NCBI GenBank assembly: GCA_930367215.1
Contig: OV884056.1
Span: forward strand, 85,695,285-85,759,284
Direction of reading: 5' to 3'
Source of the DNA: Pollenia angustigena
Lineage: Eukaryota; Arthropoda; Insecta; Diptera; Polleniidae
Length of the DNA: 64,000 nucleotides
Shown here piece by piece: positions 1-12,070 of this stretch. The notes beneath the pieces were generated by a model. It was not told the origin of the DNA. It saw nothing but the letters and a program-made list of their open reading frames with translations, and searched no databases. The translations under genes were made by a program, and so were the position numbers. How positions within the stretch are numbered: position 1 is the first letter of the stretch; each line of letters opens with the position of its first letter.

Positions 1-1310
1 TGATTAGTGAAATCCCACCTAAACCCGTAATTAGGGAGTACACTTGTATTTGGCTAGCTGAAATAATGGAACGATTTGGAATACTTTTAAAACCGAAAAG
101 GTTTAAAAAATATCTGAACCAAATTTCATTAGGTATGAGCTCCATTGTTTCTAAACTATTATTTCAGAAAGAAAAAAGGGTTATTTGTCTAAAGCATGGT
201 CATTTATGAACCAATTTCTGTAATTTTTTAATACCATAATTTTACCAAGCTTATTTAAGGTGAAAGTTTACCAACAGCTTAAAAGGCTTGAAGTTTGATG
301 GGTAAAAATAAGATGCTCTCATGGTTTTTTTGCTCATATCTCACCTATTTGTGGACCAATATCTTCCGAAATAAATGTTTTATAAATATGCATGTATTAC
401 ACTAGGTTGTATATGGGGTCTTTCGAAAACCCTTTTCAAACCACACACGGTCAGACAGACATTGTTAAATCAACTCTGCAATATTGTAGAAATAACAAAC
501 GATAGTGATTACGACGAGCTTTGCACTTGTATTTTGGCAATGCCATGCGAGTCAAAATATTCAAAATTGTCTTCATAAATATGTATATGTATACAATAAA
601 AGAAATTATAGTATTTATTTGTATTGATTACGCACAAATTAGATTAAATTAATTAGGAAATAATATTGTTTTTTAACTTGACTTTGAGCCGTAAATATAA
701 GATTTCAGATAATCTTTAAATATACTGACGTCTGTATGTTTTATTGTTTTTATAATCACAGCGATTATAATTTTTCAATTTCAAGTGGTATTATTTTAAA
801 TTTAAATTTATTTGCCAATTTCCTTATTAAAAGCAAAATCATTTGAAAATATTTTTAATAAAATTCGTAGAAATTTTAAGTGTTTATTTAGATACTCATT
901 TTAATATCGATTATTGAAATTAAATTTTAAATTTTCCGATGTGAGATTTGCAAAAACATAAAAAGTACGAATAAAAACGTAATTGATCATTTGGATCGCC
1001 TTCGACGTTTTTAACATTATCAAATATTTCAAAATAATTTTAGGCATTAAAATCATTCGGATGTGACCTAAATCAGAGTTCCATAACGCTGATGACACCT
1101 TGACAAATTAATTTTTTGTTCATTCGCAATGTATATTATAATTGATTTATTTTGAATTTCTAATTATTCTGTATCGGTTTAGTGGCATGCATTTTTTAAG
1201 CACTAGGTAAATTTTAATTAGTTATAAGTTCAGTTTTTAGATTAAGATACAAAAAAAGAATTTTGTTTTGTTCAAATAATTTCACAGTAAGGACCTACAA
1301 GTGAAACAAG
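1..1310. other. AT-rich DNA without a recognisable gene
   Basis: There is no coding frame of interest. The stretch from about 290 to 560 has short runs resembling the dispersed (GTCY)n family, with GGTCAGACAGACA near 450 and phrases similar to those elements, so it is probably an old repeat fragment. The rest is plain AT-rich sequence. Confidence 0.4.
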
Positions 1311-1594
1311 GGTGGTCAGATCTAGCAATATTGTCAATAAAATGTGCCAAAAATATCTTGCAATTTTGTGAACTGGCAATTTTTGTTTGACAAAAAAAGA
1401 AAAAGCATTTTCAGTCCATTGTAAAACAACAATATTGTTAGATATCTGACAATAGTATGAACACTCCTCGTTGCCATTGGCAGATCATTGTCAGATGTTG
1501 GGAGCTTACTTTTATTGTCAGATGTACAAAGTTAATGGATCTGACAATGGCATCATTGTCAGAGACCTTTTTCTATTGGCAACGCTGCAAATAC
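1311..1594. mobile_element. Truncated copy of a GGTGGTCAGATCT-ended element
   Basis: It starts with GGTGGTCAGATCT and an AATATTGT motif, the inverse of the end found at 2984-3007. Its inner part (CATTGTCAGA, then GGCAACGCTGC at about 1577) matches 2931-2981. It is broken after GGCAACGCTGC, where another small element follows. Confidence 0.55.
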
Positions 1595-1602
1595 ATTCGT
1601 AG

Positions 1603-1806
1603 CAGGGATGGAAAATGGGTTTTCTGATTTTGTACCAAATTCAATAACAAAACGTAGTTTTGAGACTATCACGCTATCAATTTTATATTTTCTGGTTTAT
1701 TTCTGGATATATTTTTTCAGGAAAAATACTTTTTATTAATAACTTGTTTTTTTTTTAAAGATAAAGTATCAAACAAAGTACACCTGCACCATAGTTTCCA
1801 TCCCTG
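1603..1806. mobile_element. Short MITE with CAGGGATGGAAA ends
   Basis: Terminal inverted repeats CAGGGATGGAAA and TTTCCATCCCTG enclose about 200 bases of AT-rich, non-coding DNA. The CAGGG start resembles hAT ends, but the flanks show no clear 8-bp duplication. Confidence 0.55.
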
Positions 1807-1855
1807 ATATGTATGTGTGTAAAGAAAAACAAAAAAGTTTAATTGCAAAATGTTA

Positions 1856-2092
1856 AGGCCCTTATTGTGTAAAACGCAACGCAACGCCGAAAATAGCATT
1901 GAAAGCAAAAACAATGTCAAAAATTTGTCATAATTTTGTTGTTGCTTTCTTCAGAAATTCATATTGCGTTTTAAAATATGATATGCAGCGTTTGAAATTT
2001 AAAAATTCACTATGAATTGCTGAAGAAAATAACAACAAAATCATGAAATATAATTTTTGGCGTTGCGTTTGCGTTTTACACAATTAGGGCCT
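1856..2092. mobile_element. Palindromic MITE with AGGCCCTTATTGTGTAAAACG ends (approx.)
   Basis: The left end reads AGGCCCTTATTGTG and then AAAACGCAACGCAACG. The right end is its near-perfect complement, closing CACAATTAGGGCCT. Arms of about 40 bases surround a second inner inverted pair (CTTTCTTCAGAAATTC and its complement). It is non-coding. Confidence 0.7.
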
Positions 2093-2298
2093 AAATAAGT
2101 TTAATGAAAATCAATGAAACCTAGTTAAAACAAAATAAAATAGTTAAAATTATTGCTATGGCTTTTTCCCGTCAATAACAACATTTCCAATTTTCCCATT
2201 TCTGACAATGCCCAAAAGCAGATCTGGCAATTCTTGACATGCAATTATCTGCAAACCGTGTGAACTAACAATTTTTGTTGGCAGATTAATTAATTGGC

Positions 2299-3007
2299 AG
2301 ACAGTTATCTGCGAATGAAATTGTTACAATCGTCTGAACTGACAATTAAATTTTAATGGCAATTATTCTTCGGCAGTATATTGTCAGCACATTGGCAGAT
2401 CTTACAATGTTATCATTAAAATTGCCTAGAAATATCTTGCAGCTGTGTGAGCATTGTAAGCTTATTTTTATTTGGCAGATGTGTAAAATGAATGCATCTG
2501 ATAATGGAGGCAGACAGTTATCTGCCAATGAAATTGTTACAATCGTCTGAACTGACAATTTAATTTTAATGGCAATTATTCTTCGGCAGTATATTGTCAG
2601 CACATTGCCAGATCATACAATCAGGGGTGTGCTGGAAATCGCAAACGAAAAACGCAAGAATTTTAAAAGTCGTTGTTTAGTAAGATTTCTGTCATAAAAT
2701 AACTTTATGACAAATATTATACAAACATTTCTCTATTAAACAGAATTTTATAAAAAAAATTATAAAAATTTGATTAAAAGTGTATTATAAACAGCCTCCA
2801 AATTCTTGCGTTTTGCGTTTGCGATTTCCAGCACACCCCCCAATGTTATTATTAAAATTGCCTAAAAATATCTTGCAGCTCTGTGAGCATTGTAAGGTTA
2901 TTTTTATTTGGCAGATGTGTAAAATGAATGCATCTGACAATGCCTCCATTGTCAGAAAAATATTTTTATTGGCAACGCTGCTTACAATATTGTAAGATCT
3001 GACCACC
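2299..3007. repeat. Tandem 211-bp repeat ending in AGATCTGACCACC
   Basis: A unit beginning GGCAGACAGTTATCTGC at 2299 recurs at 2510, a period of 211. A third partial copy resumes at 2841 after a 219-bp insertion. The array closes with GTAAGATCTGACCACC at 3007, the inverse of the end at 1311. It is probably the right part of the same element family, internally expanded. Short reading frames here are by-products of the repeat. Confidence 0.65.
2622..2840. mobile_element. MITE A copy 1 (GGGGTGTGCTGGAAATCG ends)
   Basis: Inverted ends GGGGTGTGCTGGAAATCG and its complement enclose an AT-rich core. Comparing the interrupted tandem unit with its intact neighbours shows the insertion point and a CAAT duplication (2618-2621 and 2841-2844). 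A second copy lies at 13236-13446. Confidence 0.75.
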
Positions 3008-3299
3008 TTCCGTTTAAAGCTTAACATTTTAAACCCCCTTTTTAAAATTCTTCTGTATAAAAATAAACTAAAAATCAAGTACACATCTTTAGATTTTATA
3101 TTTAATGATTAACACATTATTTTTAGGTGAAAACTTTAAAAATTTAAATAATTTACAAGAATTATATTTTTTAGCTCAAATATAGAAAAACAAAAATTAA
3201 CAAAATAAGTCTGGAAACAAGTAAGAAAAATGTAAAAAAAACAAAATAAAAAACCGGTATGAATTTAATACACAAAACAAAAATAGCAAGTTTGAGTCA
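3008..3299. other. AT-rich spacer
   Basis: A-rich sequence with no repeat partner, coding frame or RNA gene that I can see. Confidence 0.4.
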
Positions 3300-3960
3300 G
3301 TCATTGGAACACCAAGACAAATTAAACTTACTCAAACAGATACGTACATACAATGAGAATAGAAGCAGATAGACAGATACACCAAACCTACAGACACAAC
3401 GAAATGACACATGCAGTCAATCGGCACTCACTCAGTCGGCGTGTTAGTATAATCGCAAACGTAAAACTTTACGGACGTGTGTTGTGTACATCGTGCGTTG
3501 CCAACGATTTTGTTATACTATCTCCCACAAATGTAAACAAACAAATATAAACATCGTTTTCAATGCAGTTAATCTTTTTTTTCTTCAAAAACAAACAGCT
3601 AGAAGAAGAATGATATATTATTTTCGTACCATATTAATAATAAAAAAAGCCCTACATGTCAAACCAGTGTTAAATAGCAAAGCAAATACAATTTGAAATG
3701 ACAGTAGTCGCCGGTAACAAACCGTAAACAGATGGTTAATTTTTCGTGTTGACCGTTAAAACAAATATTATACGGTTAAATAGTGCATTACAAGAATTTG
3801 AAACGCAAATTTAAATTAAATTACGTTTTTATTAACGCAAAAGTATAAATAAATTGTACCTATTTAACATACATACATTTAAAAAATAAACATAACTAAC
3901 GCTTTAAATTTAAGCAGTGCACCTTTTTTTATTAAAATTAAAAAATTAACTTGAAAAAAA
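3300..3960 (+). promoter_or_regulatory. Candidate promoter or 5' leader region
   Basis: Positions 3300-3540 are visibly less AT-rich and non-repetitive, and contain two arthropod-initiator-like TCAGT motifs (about 3313 and 3433). They are followed by an AT-rich stretch and a short ATG exon candidate at 3961. No inverted repeat or second copy in the window marks this as mobile DNA. It fits an alternative transcription start in the large 5' part of mtd, but no TATA box or spaced DPE is evident, so this is inference. Confidence 0.25.
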
Positions 3961-3999
3961 ATGTGTGAATTAATATTAAATCCCGCCATGGAGTGTGAG
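3961..3999 (+). CDS. Candidate alternative mtd first coding exon (13 codons)
   Basis: ATG at 3961 is preceded by an in-frame TGA at 3952. Thirteen codons (MCELILNPAMECE) follow before a GTAAAA donor at 4000. Phase 0 matches exon 2 at 28425, so this could splice to it as an alternative N-terminus. The donor is mediocre and so short a frame arises easily by chance, so the support is weak. Confidence 0.2.
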
Positions 4000-4063
4000 G
4001 TAAAAATATAAAAAAATTAAGATAAATTTGTAATAATATTTTAAGCACGAGTTAATCTTTATT

Positions 4064-5092
4064 ATTTTTAATACCTAGTGGGCAGGGTATTATGCGTTTG
4101 TGCTTACGTTTGTAACACCTTAAAACATTGGTCCAAAGTATGCACACCATTAAGTAAATCAATCGACTTAAAACCACTTTATGAATCTATCAAAATATGT
4201 CTGTCCGTCCGTCCGTCCGTCAGTCTGTCTGGCTTTGCATGTAGCCCTTGTTTACAAAGTACAGGTCACAATTTTGGAGATAATTTGATGAAATTTGGTA
4301 TGTAATTGAAAAAGGTGAGAATCGGTCCATAATTTCACGTAGCTCCCAATAAACTAGAAACGACTTTGAATCGCTTTTTTGAATCGATCTTAGGATGTCC
4401 ATTCGTCCGACCGTCCAGCTGTCCATGTAAACTTTAAGCGGACAGTACATGAAACATGAACTTTAGTAAATATGTTCTTATTGTCACAAGGGCCAAGGTT
4501 ATTCGAAAAGGCGATAATCGGTCCATAATTTTACATTGCCCTCCATACAAACTTCGTTTCCGAATAAATTCTTTGTGCTCATAAACCATCTTATTATGTT
4601 GGTATTTAGATTAAATTTGGTCCAAACTTATTGTTATGGCAATCTAAATCATCTTACCAAATTTTATTGGACTCGGTCCATTTTTGATTAAAGCTCCAAT
4701 ACAAATACTACACCCGTAAATAGCTTTTAATGCCATAGCTTCCTTATACTTCCGTATTGACCTATAAATTTGGCGACAATAACTTTTACGATATGTCATG
4801 ACAAAACATTGTGCTGGTAGGTTTAACATTAACCATAGTTCCCATATAAACAAATACCCTTTATAAAATCACTTAAAGTTTAACAAATCTCATATAGATA
4901 AAGATATCCAAAAAAACTTAAGCAAAAAGAGCTTTAACATGAATCCTAACCCCATAACATAATTGTGTTCGGGTGGGCTCCATGGTAGCCCATGAGTCCC
5001 TATAGGGTGCACACTCGAAAATTTGTTTTTAAGTGCTGTGGTGTAGGACATTATACATATTATCAAATAGCTTGACCGACTGTTCTTTTTAC
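4064..5092. mobile_element. (GTCY)n dispersed repeat, second subfamily, full-length-like
   Basis: It opens with GGGTATTATGCGTTTGTGC, has (GTCC/GTCT)n at 4199-4230, then repeated blocks with CGGTCCATAATTT, and closes near TTGACCGACTGTTC. Other copies or fragments sit at 25989-26683, 32385-32697, 33027-33238 and 19660-20696. The (GTCY)n core is typical of dipteran mini-me/DINE-type elements. It is non-coding; the reading frames across it are chance. Confidence 0.65.
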
Positions 5093-5698
5093 TTTTTTTT
5101 TAATTTTATTACTAATAAAATCTTTTTGTACATTTATTTGTTTTTAAGTCGCATTTTTAGGAAAACTAAAGTATGTAGTTTTTTTTCATTTATTAAACTC
5201 AATTTTAATTTTTTTTTTTTTTTTTTGTTTATTTTTTATTTATTTTATAACAAAAAAGCGTGACCTGTTTTACTGTGTTTGTCAACGAAAAAAAACGATA
5301 AAATAAAACTATTTTTAGTTGTTAATTCATTTCCGCAATCGGGTTTCTTAAACAATTGTTTAAATAGTTTAAGCTTTTTAACAAATTATTTAAATGTTTT
5401 TTTATATAAACAGTGTAATTTATAAAAAGTTGTAATTTATGGCACAATGTTAAAAAAAAACTAACTAATAATTTAATAATTTTAGATTAAGATTTTTGTT
5501 TTTTAAATAAAACGTGACTTAAAAAAAGAAAGATAAACAATTAAATTTTATTACGAACTATAAACATTTTTGGGATCGGAAAAAAATATTACAATATTTA
5601 TTTCATTATATCAATTTATAAAACTACCAAAAATACTTGGCACCAAAAAAAGGTTCTGTTTTTAAACGATGATGTTGCTGGATTAAGCTTAACTCCCC
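5093..5698. other. AT-rich, homopolymer-rich DNA
   Basis: Long T and A runs (for example 5211-5226), with no gene or second copy recognised. Confidence 0.4.
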
Positions 5699-5869
5699 GT
5701 CTACAGCTGACATGATTTGCTGTTATAACATGATGTTATAAAAGCGTTGTTAAAACATTTGCATTAGCAACCGTGTTATAACATCAGAAAACCTCTAACA
5801 TGTTGAGTTTATACTTAACACTCACATCATATTAGTGTTAATGTTAAGCATTTCATGTCAGTTGTAGAC
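5699..5869. mobile_element. MITE B copy 1 (GTCTACAGCTGACATGA ends)
   Basis: The 171-base element has inverted ends GTCTACAGCTGACATGA and TCATGTCAGTTGTAGAC, with an internal TGTTATAACATG-rich core. A second copy, closely similar along its length, is at 61742-61912. Confidence 0.75.
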
Positions 5870-6756
5870 AGCATGTAAGAGCAAACAGCCTTAATTTGAG
5901 ATTTCCATCGGGTTTGGTCGGAATACAGCCTTTATGTTAATTTAAAAACTGATTACATTATTTTATTCTTTTTGTAAAGTTTCGAAGGTCTTTGTTTTTA
6001 TTTCCTTTGTAATAAAAAAGTAATTATGTATGATGAATATTTTGTTTTATGTTTTTTTGTAACAGAAGCTGTTAGAACAAGTACAAGTAATATATTCTGC
6101 TTTGCTGAATATTATATTCCCTGCACCATAATATGGAAAAGCCAATGGTTCATTAGCTTAAATGGTTCGATTCGTCAAATTTTCAATACTCAATACTTTT
6201 TATATATAAGAAATATCGGACCCAATTTGGCCCTCCTATCTCACATGGTATGACACGCTATTGTAAAAAAAAACAATTATTTCGGGAATTCTTCTAAATT
6301 TATTTAAGCGCAATGGTTAAAAAAATAAAGTTCATAAATTATAAGAAGTCATAAAAAAATAAAGGTTTAATAGTAAAAATTTGCATTTTTTTTTTTTTTT
6401 TAATAAAAATTAGAGACAGTCGCGATTTTTTCCTGATGTCTTTATCATTTGTGGACCGATCTGGCTGTATTTCAATATTTCGGACTGTACGCGATGTACG
6501 GAAACCCCATTTTAACATATACACGAACCTACGGATATCGTTAAATCCGCTCCTCATTAGGATACAGAATAGCCCTTTCTACCTGAGGTGAAGAGAATAA
6601 TAAGACATGTTTTTGACAAAAAAAAATCCAAATTAAAAAAACACGCTATTTTTTATGAAATTTATCACACCGTTTAGTGTATCTTTAAGTTCATAAAGTC
6701 ATGCCTTTGGTAAAATTTATAAACCTTAAGGGTCAAATATAATTGTCAAAGGCTTG
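5870..6756. other. Repeat fragments and AT-rich DNA
   Basis: No gene. Pieces around 6205-6250 (ATCGGACCCAATTTGGCCC) and 6445-6545 (GACCGATCTGGCTGT) resemble phrases of the (GTCY)n family, suggesting old fragments. A T17 run is at 6387. Confidence 0.35.
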
Positions 6757-6913
6757 TCATGCAAGTGAATTCACTCGTGCAAGTGTTCTGGACGTAGTAT
6801 TTACCATCATATCTAAATATTTTGATTTTCCATCCAGCATCCAGCATCCAGCATTCCATATGACGGCGAATATAACGTCCAGCTCACGTACACGAGTGAA
6901 CTCGCCTGCATGA
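6757..6913. mobile_element. MITE with TCATGCAAGTGAATTCACTC ends
   Basis: Inverted ends TCATGCAAGTGAATTCACTC and GAGTGAACTCGCCTGCATGA. The core has a short tandem CCAGCATCCAGCATCCAGCAT. A core fragment recurs at about 17020-17065 (TCATATCTAAA, then TTTTGATTTTCCATCCAGCA). Confidence 0.65.
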
Positions 6914-7382
6914 AAAGCATTTGAAAAGTGTATTTGGGCCTTTAAGGCAGTAGCCAAAACTACCAATCCGCCCAACCGAAAGCGTTTCTAGTGAGCAACT
7001 ATGTAGCGCTGTTGGGCAACTGTTTAATCCCAGCGAAGAAGCAGTTTACAAGGCATTAATGCTGAAAAATAACTTTTCTGCCTTTAAAATATTATTTCCC
7101 TAGAAAAGTACCAAGTTGTGTTATTTTCAGTAATAGCCACATTAAAGGTAGTATGCAGTGCAACATTGTCACGTATTTCCAAACGCTACCGTACTCACTT
7201 TGAAAATGCATTTATTGCATTTCTTAAGTCATCTGTTTTGCAGCTGATAAGTAAACAAGCGCAACTAGCGCATTCTTGAAATTGATGATGCTTTTGCAAA
7301 GTTTAAAATTGCAATGCATTTAATTTGCATTGTTGACAAATTTGTAAAGTATGTATGTATGTACTTGATTTAAACACTTCTA

Positions 7383-7806
7383 AGGCGAATTCAGGGGGGT
7401 AACCGCGTATTTCGATTCGAAAGAAATCATTTACGGATTCGAACAATTTTTACTGTGTATTACGATTTTCGTAATCGTGACAGAGGTTGTATTTTTTAAA
7501 AAATGGGAAATTTGATGAACAATTTTTGTTTGTAATAGAGAGTGGCTTCTAAGAAAGTGATTTTTTGTTTTCAATAAAGTATAAAAACGTCCGCTTATTC
7601 GAAACAAATATTACGAAAATCGTAATACACAGTACAAATTGTTCGAATCCGTAAATAATTTCTTTCGAATCGAAATACGCGGTAACCCGCCAGTACTAGT
7701 AATGGTTAACATTTCGAGACGTAAACACAAACAATGCATTGCAAAAAATCTCTTTTTTGTTTTTGGATTGTTGTAGTAGTGCCACCACCTGTAGTTGAAT
7801 TCTTCT
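7383..7806. mobile_element. AAGGCGAATT-family MITE interrupted by a fold-back element
   Basis: The left end is AAGGCGAATTCAG. The right part (AATGCATTGCAAAAAATC, TTTTTGGATTGTTGTAGTAG, ACCTGTAGTTGAATTC) is the reverse complement of elements at 21757-22000 and 49394-49599. A palindromic insertion at 7396-7690 separates the ends. The right terminus is slightly degraded (GAATTCTTCTTTG). Confidence 0.6.
7396..7690. mobile_element. Fold-back element with 80-base arms
   Basis: The end GGGTAACCGCGTATTTCGAT and its complement at the other side extend as near-perfect inverted arms of about 80 bases. They include TACGGATTCGAACAATTT and TGTGTATTACGATTTTCGT. The central spacer is AT-rich and non-coding. 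Confidence 0.75.
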
Positions 7807-8977
7807 TTGACAATGCCAAGGCGAAGGTGAGGTCAACTCTACAACACTGCTTTTGTGGTCTGATTGTCAAAAATATTAACAAAAAATGTTCATGTAAATA
7901 AAACACTGTAGTTTGTAAACGAACTTTGTCATTTCGACCACCGAAAAAAAACCAGCTGTTGACTTGATTGACCTTACTTTTGAATACAGTGGAATTTTGG
8001 TTATCTTTTGAAATATAATACATTAAAGAAGAGTATGTATGTATGTTTATGTTTTTATTGGGCAAGAGAAATTAAAAATTTTAAATCAAGAATTTCATAC
8101 AAAAATCAAACATGGCAAAAGGCTATTTTAAGTAGCATTTTTTATGAGAGAGAAAGTGTGCAAAGACATTTTCCTCAAATATTATTGAGGTTAAATATAA
8201 TCTTTTCAACAATTGATTAAGTTTGCTGTAGAATTTTTTTATTTAATTTTTTTTTTTTTTTTTTTTTTTGTTGCCTATAAAACACTTGTGCTAAATTTTA
8301 ACATTTGCGACAAAAACACATTTGGTGAAAGTTTGGCAACTTCGCTTGAAATGCAACAAGCAGGTCGTTATGTTGGCCAAAAATATTTCTGACATAAAAA
8401 TACTTTTTTGTTTAAATAGTTGAATCAAATAACCTTGTAGAAAATATTAATTGTGAAAATGTACCAATTAACTTTCGACTTTGTCAACATTACTCCTAAC
8501 CAACTGCAGACAAGACAATACTTAACGTTATAGACATTTTGTATGCGATTGAAAATCTACTACTAACCAGAAAACTGTTGACTAGTTAGTTCTTTTGGGA
8601 CTATATAGAGTTCCTTTACAAGAAGCAAATGATTAACTTGATCATGCTTTGCTAAAATCAGTGTAAATGACATCAGCAATAGTAAATTGTAATGATTTGT
8701 AGTGGTAGAACTTCCTTTTCGAAATCCGTATTGAGAAGAAGATATTATGTTTGCAACTTGATAACATAAATGTTATGCGAAAAGCTTAGGTAGCACACTC
8801 AGCTCTACAATTCCCCTGTAATTTTCAATCAGAGACTTATAACCTGACTTAAACAATGGAAACAATATGCGACACTTTCCACAATTACAACATTACAAAA
8901 ATATTTGACATTTCAGTCCCTATATAAACATGTAAAAATTTCAACTTAAAGGCCTTTAATTAGCAGTAAAAAGCACT
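7807..8977. other. Unassigned sequence without a gene
   Basis: AT-rich, with a T20-plus run near 8250. An open minus-strand frame over 7706-8065 overlaps the MITE end and has no recognisable domain. No inverted repeat boundary found. Confidence 0.35.
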
Positions 8978-9249
8978 GCTAAGTCTGTGTTCATACAGCT
9001 CATGTCTTATTGACATGATTGCTACTTTATAGACGGGAGGGACGAGGGGAAGGAGTACGCAGATGCATGTACTGTCTTTACGTTTTGCTTTCTTATTCGT
9101 TGTTAAATTTTGTTTTCAGTATCAAAAAGCACACATGCATACGCACGTCGTCAACATGACATTAATCATTTGAACGACAACTCATGTTCAAAGAAGGAAA
9201 AGGAAGAATCTTGTCAATAAGACATGAGCCGTATGAACTCAGACTAAGC
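8978..9249. mobile_element. MITE with about 43-base inverted ends
   Basis: The left end GCTAAGTCTGTGTTCATAC continues with AGCTCATGTCTTATTGACA; the right end is the complement with few mismatches, ending GAACTCAGACTAAGC. The core is non-coding. No second copy in the window. Confidence 0.7.
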
Positions 9250-10120
9250 AATCCATACCAGTTACCATTCTTGTTGTTTGTAAAAATTTGCGGCAAAAAA
9301 CTGTGTGTGTGTATAGCTGCTGTTAGATGTCTTCATAGCTGTATTTTAAATAATAAAAATTACAATATTTATATTTTTCCTATCGATATTTTCGATTTTT
9401 TAAACTATCGATAGTTTCCCAGCACTAGTCTACATACAAAATTTCAAGTGACTGGCTTAAGTTTTTTGATCTGGGCGATGATCACCCAGTCAGTCACGCT
9501 AATCATTAAACAAATAAATGAAGTCACTAAAGCTTATCTGGTTACTTGGGTGGCAAGTGGTGACAGCTGAAATGTATGGTACTTACTTTTGATACTTAAC
9601 AGTACTAGATATAATTATCACAGGGGAGGTTACCTAGCCACATCTTTTTTGTTATGGTCTCTTTAAATTTGGCTCACAATTACTTCACTTATCCAAAAAA
9701 ATAAAGCGCACAAAATCACAATTATCACATGGAATGATTAATTACTAATACGGGTTAAACATAACGTGCTTATTTTCAAAGAATACTTTAAAGGAAAAAT
9801 CATAGCTTACTTTTATTTCAAAGTACAAAAATCAATTTTGAAAACCTTAAATTTGTAAAAAAAAAAATTCTCTACTTTGCTGCAGTATTAACAGTAAAAT
9901 AGTTATCCAAGAGCCAAATTAAGATATGAGTTGTATGTTTTGAAGTGTTCGCTATAATCTGTCGCCAAAATTTTATTAAAATTAAAAAAAAAATAATTTT
10001 TGGCCAGAATTTCCCAGTGTGCAATGATTTGTTTCTTCGCGTTTTTAAATTTGTAGAACGACTTGGGATCACGTTTTAAATTAAATTTTATTATATGATG
10101 TATTCTTTAAATTATATATA

Positions 10121-10151
<31 letters not shown>

Positions 10152-10880
10152 AATAATAATCGAATTTAATCAATGCACTTAAACAAAATTGCTTTAACAT
10201 TGATCTAAACAACTTCATAGCAATTTAAACTCAATTACTTTCCAACATTCCTAACAACAAGTTAATTTTGACATTAACTATTTCATCTACAATATTTATT
10301 TTTTTTTCGAAATTATTTAATATTTATTTTAAATTATTACGATGTCAGTCAAATTTAAAATTACTTTTTTTTAAACAAAATTACTTTTTTTATTAAAAAA
10401 AAAAAAAAAATAAAACAAATAACATTGGACCTTAAACACTCATTTCACTCGAAGCGAAAAGTTTATTACCCCCTTCACAATAAAAAAAAAGTAAACTTTT
10501 AAGTTTTTAGGAAAACAAAACGCATTTAATAAAAAAATAAAATTGTATGCAACATTATTTCAAAAGATTGCTAGCAGCAAACAAAAAATAACACATAAAT
10601 AATTTCGTTTAATTAATAAATTATTTATTCCATGCAATTTATTGTTATTATTTTTTTTTTTTCTTGTTTTATCTCGCGGCAAAAATTTAAAATCGACAAA
10701 ATAAAGATGTTTATAACAATTAAATTAAAGGTGTTTTCGTTGTAGAAATCTAAAGTGCCGTATTTGATAACATTGTTATCTTTTCAATTATTTATATACA
10801 AAGTTTAATAACAAACAACTAACAAATTAATATAATTAATAATAAACAAAAATTAACATTTGTAATATGTATGTATATTA
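9250..10880. other. AT-rich DNA; TATCGATA palindrome near 9403
   Basis: No gene. Two TATCGATA-type sites lie within 40 bases (about 9382 and 9407), the second within AAACTATCGATAGTTT. They match the core of the fly DREF site but may belong to an unrecognised repeat. Long T runs at 10128-10151 and A runs at 10395-10411. Confidence 0.35.
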
Positions 10881-11525
10881 GACTGGTCGCAATTTTTTTT
10901 TTTTTTAATTTAATTGTTTGCGCTGCTTAAAATATGAGGTTTGGTGTAAGAAATCATGATCTAATTTTTCAGCTCAATCCGACGGTGCCTAGTCGTGCCA
11001 AGTGGGGCCCAAAGTTCCCCATTTTATAAAAAAAAAACATCTTTTCTATCAGATCTTTATAGTAATACTAGTTGAAAAGCGGAAAATCAAAAATATGACT
11101 ACGCTACGATCTTCGGCAGAGAAAGTACTTCAAGTGTGCCAAATTTCAGCTTCCTATGTCATCAGATGGCTTCAGAAAGTTGCGTAAAGAATAGGACATA
11201 CATGCAAACATCCTGACATACTAAGAATTTATATATTGTATAGATAGATTAACATATGTTCGCGCAACTCAAAAACGCTTTAGCTTATTGAAAAACTAAA
11301 AATAACCGAAATTACGCAATAAAATTTACTTTAAGAAAGGTAAAGGATAGAAAAGATGTTTTTTTTATAATATGAGGAACTTTGGGCCCCACCCGGCACG
11401 GCTAGGCACCTTCGGATTGACCTGAAAAATTAGATCATGATTTCTTACACCAAACCTCATATTTTAAGCAGCGCAAACAATTAAATTTAAAAAAAAAAAT
11501 AAACCCATACAAGATGCGACCAGTC
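10881..11525. mobile_element. 645-bp MITE with very long inverted ends and TA duplication
   Basis: It begins GACTGGTCGCA, ends TGCGACCAGTC and is flanked by TA on both sides. The inverted arms extend about 165 bases, including TTGCGCTGCTTAAAATATGA and CATGATCTAATTTTTC. TA target duplication suggests the Tc1/mariner/pogo group, but no transposase sequence remains. The frame at 11002-11187 starts inside an arm and is not credible as a gene. Confidence 0.8.
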
Positions 11526-12070
11526 TAATGTATATAAATTTTTTCATATCTATTAGACTTTCAAATGATGAGCAAAATTATTAGTCATAATCATGAATTA
11601 TTTGTTTTACGGAACACGTTGTTTTCTTTTTTAATAATGCAATTTCGATAACTTAAGTAAGCTGCAGTGTGTTTAGGTTTTGGTTTTTTATTTGAAAATT
11701 TTATAGTATTCAAAAATTACTACGTATTTAACTTAAAAGGCTTCGCGCTATTTTTAATCAACACTTTAATCTTTCTGAAACATTGACTATCGCTAGTGGG
11801 AAGAGTTTTTCTTTTCCCGGACTTTTTCATTAAGCGGGAAAGCCCGCTTAACTTTAATTTATTTGAACAAAAAACGAATAACAATTAATGAGATATGTTA
11901 ACTTGGTTTATCAATGCATTAAACGTTAGTAAATATAAAAAAATTCAGCTCTTTTTAGGCAAAGCCAATAGCATTGATTAAAAACCAAAATTGTTCAATT
12001 ATTTAGACAAAATATTTCTTTAAAAATAGGATTTTAGTACATAATAGCGGCCTTATTTATACAAAATAAA
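11526..12070. other. AT-rich spacer
   Basis: No gene or repeat partner seen. It contains a short purine/pyrimidine inverted pair near 11800-11850 (AAAGCCCGCTTAA). Confidence 0.35.

Noticed and set aside
4078..4450. Open frames on both strands across the (GTCY)n tract
   Set aside because: Microsatellite-driven frames (serine/valine/leucine-rich repeats) in a dispersed repeat, not genes.
7706..8065. 119-codon minus-strand open frame
   Set aside because: It starts in the end of an AAGGCGAATT-family MITE and has low-complexity composition with no recognisable motif.
9382..9414. TATCGATA pair as a DREF-regulated promoter
   Set aside because: No leader, initiator or gene follows, and the motif is short and AT-rich; coincidence or repeat content is at least as likely.
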